This document shows positions 61,234 through 64,000 of a stretch of 64,000 nt of DNA, one piece after another; position 1 is the stretch's first letter; each line of letters begins with the position of its first letter. The notes under the pieces were generated by a model. The model was not told the origin of the DNA. It made no database searches and worked only from the letters and a program-made list of their open reading frames with translations. This stretch comes from JBKHYJ01 sp046565505. Its GTDB lineage: Bacteria > Acidobacteriota > Blastocatellia > UBA7656. The DNA lies in NCBI GenBank assembly GCA_046565505.1, contig JBKHYJ010000094.1, positions 35,558 to 99,557 on the forward strand. Direction: 5' to 3'. The position numbers and the translations under genes are program-made.

Positions 61234-62085
61234 ATGCTGAGTAGATTATCGCGCGCAGCCTTATTAATCATCTTCTGCGCGGCGGCGACGCCATCGCAGC
61301 AGCGGCCGCTGGTAACGGAAGATGTCGATATAATCAAGCCCGGCGTCATCCGCATCGAATCCGGGTTCGAGTTCCTCCAGAATCAGAAATTCCCGCTCTC
61401 CGGCCTGCGGGGCGACCTCACCAGGCTCGCGGACACGCGGCTGAGCTTCGGCCTCGCGCCTAACGTTGAATTTCAGATCGAATGGACGGTTCAAAATTTT
61501 CTTTCGATAAAGGGGCGCGGCCCTTCGGCGGTCCCGCTGAGGCTGGGCGCGAATGGCGCGGATACCAACGACGTGGGCGACGTGATTCTGTGGATGAAGA
61601 TGAAGCTCCGCAACGAGTCGAAGGCAGTGCCCGCGCTCGGGTTCCGCTTCGGCGCGCAGTTGCCGAATTCAAATGAGAGCCGCGGCATCGGGACGAACAC
61701 GACGAACTTCTATGGCATCATAACGGCGGGCAAGCGGCTCGCGGACAAGAAGCTGAACGTGTTCGGGAATCTCGGGATAGGGATACTGACGGCGCCTCTC
61801 AGTACGTTCTCGCAAAACGACGTGTTGATGTATGGGTTGGCTGGAATCTACACGGCCTCTGACAGGGTCAACATAGTCGGGGAGGTGAACGGGTTTCACT
61901 CCACGCGCAAGCGCGCGCCGCTCGGGACCGAAGATTTTTCGGAGGCGCGGCTCGGCGCACAAATCCGCGCGCTGGGCGTGCGGTGGAACGCCGCGGGCAT
62001 CGTCGGGCTATCCGACCGCGCCCCTCGCACGGGCCTGGCTTTCGGCCTCACTTATGACTGGGACGCTTTCAGCCCCATAAAGTAG
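61234..62085 (+). CDS. Outer-membrane beta-barrel-like protein (phenol MetA-type family)
   Basis: 283 residues. Signal peptide about 1-22 (FCAAATPSQQR). The mature chain opens LVTEDVDIIKPGVIRIESGF and then alternates hydrophobic strands with polar turns (RLSFGLAPNVEFQIEW, GLAGIYTASDRVNIVGEVNGF, GLAFGLTYDWDAFSPIK), as in small barrel proteins of the MetA-pathway/transporter type. The final residue is Lys rather than the usual aromatic. Substrate unknown. Confidence 0.72.
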   Translation: MLSRLSRAALLIIFCAAATPSQQRPLVTEDVDIIKPGVIRIESGFEFLQNQKFPLSGLRGDLTRLADTRLSFGLAPNVEFQIEWTVQNFLSIKGRGPSAVPLRLGANGADTNDVGDVILWMKMKLRNESKAVPALGFRFGAQLPNSNESRGIGTNTTNFYGIITAGKRLADKKLNVFGNLGIGILTAPLSTFSQNDVLMYGLAGIYTASDRVNIVGEVNGFHSTRKRAPLGTEDFSEARLGAQIRALGVRWNAAGIVGLSDRAPRTGLAFGLTYDWDAFSPIK

Positions 62086-62195
62086 AGCCACGAAAGTCGG
62101 AAACCTGACAGGCCCACGCGCGCACGGCTTGATGCGCACGGCCACGCCGGCCCGTTGCGCGACGCGCACCGCGCCTAAATCACTTCACCCGCCGC

Positions 62196-63770
62196 TCAGT
62201 AGGGATAGATAACAATCCTGCGCATGGGCTCCTGACCCTTGCTCTCCGACTGCAACCCGCTGCGCTCGATGTAGAGGTGCTGCATGCGGCGGATGTGCTT
62301 GGGCTGCGGGGCCAGCTCGACGGGTTTGCGCTGCTCGATCACTTCAATCACGCCGTCTTCGACTTCCTGCATCGCCGCGTCTTCGTTTATCGGCCGGTCG
62401 GCGCCTCCGAGCGCCTCGCGCAGAAAGTTCTCCATCTGCGTGAGCGTGTTGCTGCGCAGGACATGCACTTCTACATTTCGGCCGCGCGCCTCGCGTAGCC
62501 GCTGCGACTGGCGCTTGGCGTGCGACTTCAGGGTGAGCAGTATGTCAGCCTCGTTCAAATCCGTGACCACGCGGGCCGGAACCCCCAGCTCGGCTATCGC
62601 GCGGTCAAGCCGTTCGCGGCTGAGTGCGTAAGGGTATATGCGGAGCGTTTTGCCTGCCCTCTCGGGCTTCTTCGGCTGGGCCGGGCGTCGCCCCTTCGGC
62701 GCGCGGTCGGCCGCGTACGACGTGGAAGTGCCCTTGGGCTCTGAAGCCTCCGGCTGCGTGATCTTGACCTCGCCGCCCGCGCCGCGCTCGCGGACTTCCG
62801 TGCTAGGCAGGAACCCCCTGAGCATCTGATCGACGGCCTCCGCCACGTCCGTGTGGATAGCCAGGCGGTCCTTGTGCTGAATCTCGATCAGCACGTCGAA
62901 TGTGGGCGGGGCTTTGCGTTCCAGGACTGTCTTTTGAGTGCCTCGCCGCCTTGCCTCCTCGTCAGAGAGCGTGACGGGCTGGATGCCCCCCACGAGGTCC
63001 GAGAGGGTAGGGTTTATCATCAAGTTTTCGAGCGTGTTGCCATGCACGGTCGCGATGAGCTGGACGCCGCGCTCGGCGATGGTGCGGGCGGCGAGGGCTT
63101 CCTGTGACGTGCCTATCTCGTCGATGACGATGACTTCGGGCATGTGATTTTCAACCGCCTCTATCATCACCTGGTGCTGGTGCTCCGGGTCAGGGACCTG
63201 CATGCGGCGCGCGCGCCCTATGCCGGGGTGGGGGACGTCGCCGTCGCCCGCGATCTCGTTGGACGTGTCAACGACGATGACGCGCTTCGCGAGGTCGTCC
63301 GCGAGCACGCGCGCGGCCTCGCGCAGGAGGGTCGTCTTGCCGACGCCGGGCCTTCCCATAAGCAGTATGCTTTTGCCCGATTCGACGTTGTCCCTGATTA
63401 TGTCAACCGTGCCGTAGATGGCGCGGCCGACGCGGCAGGTCAGCCCGATGATCTCGCCTATGCGGTTGCGCATGGCGGAGATGCGGTGAAGCGTGCGCTC
63501 GATGCCGGCGCGGTTGTCGCGCGTGAAATGGCCTACGCGGCTCTCGACGTATTGAATGTCCTCGCGCGTGACGAGCGAGTCGTTAAGGTAGAGCGCCTGG
63601 CTTATGTAACGCGCCTCGGGCTGGCGGCCCAGGTCGAGCACCACTTCTATAAGCGTTTCGATGTTGCCCGTCCGCTTGATCGCTTCGCGGATGTGTGGCG
63701 GCAAGACTAACAATAGCAGGTCAAGGTTGTCGGTGGACACGTACTCCTTTTCGTTTAACGTCGTGACCAT
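62196..63770 (-). CDS. Ycf45/SpoIIIAA-like AAA ATPase with R3H domain
   Basis: 524 residues from ATG 63770, six bases after GGAG; the frame opens to 63872. AAA core (about 120-330): LLMGRPGVGKTTLLREAAR (Walker A), VIVIDEIGTSQEA (Walker B). N-terminal LPPHIREAIKRTGNIETLIE is the family opening. The C-terminus is an R3H nucleic-acid domain: RRMQH (RxxxH) in PKHIRRMQHLYIERSGLQSE and MRRIVIYP. Members resemble SpoIIIAA and chloroplast Ycf45; a single-stranded nucleic-acid role is likely from the R3H domain, not shown. Confidence 0.9.
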   Translation of the reverse strand: MVTTLNEKEYVSTDNLDLLLLVLPPHIREAIKRTGNIETLIEVVLDLGRQPEARYISQALYLNDSLVTREDIQYVESRVGHFTRDNRAGIERTLHRISAMRNRIGEIIGLTCRVGRAIYGTVDIIRDNVESGKSILLMGRPGVGKTTLLREAARVLADDLAKRVIVVDTSNEIAGDGDVPHPGIGRARRMQVPDPEHQHQVMIEAVENHMPEVIVIDEIGTSQEALAARTIAERGVQLIATVHGNTLENLMINPTLSDLVGGIQPVTLSDEEARRRGTQKTVLERKAPPTFDVLIEIQHKDRLAIHTDVAEAVDQMLRGFLPSTEVRERGAGGEVKITQPEASEPKGTSTSYAADRAPKGRRPAQPKKPERAGKTLRIYPYALSRERLDRAIAELGVPARVVTDLNEADILLTLKSHAKRQSQRLREARGRNVEVHVLRSNTLTQMENFLREALGGADRPINEDAAMQEVEDGVIEVIEQRKPVELAPQPKHIRRMQHLYIERSGLQSESKGQEPMRRIVIYPY

Positions 63771-64000
63771 CGTTCGCTCCAGGAGAACGGATTTGAAGAG
63801 CTTCGTTAAGCCAGCGCCCTCCACCCAGTTTACTATGAACATATGCCCATGCGAAATGAGATAGGGGTCCATAGCAGGGTCTATTCATTCTCGGAGATCA
63901 AGCCCAAGGGCTGCCAGCCCAAGCCCTGGCTGCGCCGCATACATCCGACAAGCTGCCGCTATGTTCGTCGCTCCTGTTACCCTCATCAATGAGATCGCTG
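63771..64000. other. Right edge, no complete gene recognised
   Basis: After the ATPase start, about 230 bases to the window end hold the upstream in-frame extension to 63872 and then no further gene. A promoter of the minus-strand ATPase should lie here, but none is clear. Confidence 0.35.

Noticed and set aside
1..64000. CRISPR arrays, tRNA or rRNA genes
   Set aside because: No regularly spaced direct repeats and no tRNA-like TTCGA loop with matching stems was found in the gaps by eye.

Overview
The window looks like a chromosomal piece of a GC-rich, Gram-negative-type heterotroph. My best guess is Acidobacteriota, probably the Blastocatellia/Pyrinomonadales side. This is inferred from the mix of very large secreted subtilases with Ig-like tails, FN3/choice-of-anchor-D surface proteins, TPR proteins, LAS-type (M15/DUF5715-like) metallopeptidases, a Ycf45-type AAA-R3H ATPase, and receiver proteins with long acidic tails. 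No rRNA, tRNA, CRISPR array, insertion sequence or prophage gene was recognised, and the taxonomy was not tested against a database.

Region by region: 0-1.7 kb holds argR-argG (arginine biosynthesis and its repressor, minus strand) with a promoter whose -10 is overlapped by a perfect ARG-box-like palindrome. 1.7-2.5 kb has no convincing gene. 2.5-6.1 kb is one 1198-residue SIR2-STAND ATPase-TPR protein, the architecture of single-gene anti-phage (Avs/NLR-like) defence proteins; it is the most unusual item here. 6.2-8.4 kb carries two tandem transglutaminase-like paralogues, the second frameshifted. 8.5-11.2 kb is a secreted TPR protein translationally coupled to an uncharacterised secreted protein. 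11.3-15.9 kb has a giant subtilase and a divergent M15-like peptidase. 15.9-16.5 kb is a gene-poor stretch ending in a strong terminator, a small-RNA candidate.

16.5-24.4 kb contains a receiver protein, several secreted proteins of unknown function, and an overlapping pair of an ArnT-like GT39 glycosyltransferase and a flippase-like membrane protein. 24.4-35.1 kb is an interrupted version of the widespread xseA-xseB-ispA-dxs-tlyA neighbourhood. It also holds a membrane-spanning FHA-trypsin fusion, a DUF5715-like lipoprotein, a zinc-ribbon membrane protein, an O-methyltransferase-like enzyme and an atypical glutaredoxin.

35.5-45.2 kb is a surface-glycan locus: methyltransferase, GT2, WecE-type sugar aminotransferase, two multi-pass GT39-like proteins, an alpha/alpha-toroid protein and a second GT2. 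46-48.8 kb is a large secreted adhesin-like protein. 48.8-54.6 kb is a cofactor and translation block (coaX, birA, a stand-alone LeuA-regulatory-domain-like protein, nadC, valS). 54.8-57 kb is a receiver protein with a long acidic tail. 57.4-60.9 kb is a second giant subtilase paralogous to the first. 61.2-63.8 kb holds an outer-membrane beta-barrel-like protein and the AAA-R3H ATPase.

The cooperating units are argR controlling argG; dxs feeding isopentenyl units to the prenyl synthase beside it; xseA with xseB as exonuclease VII; the glycan locus making, transferring and modifying sugars; and coaX, birA and nadC as cofactor enzymes. The SIR2-STAND protein stands alone and needs no visible partner.
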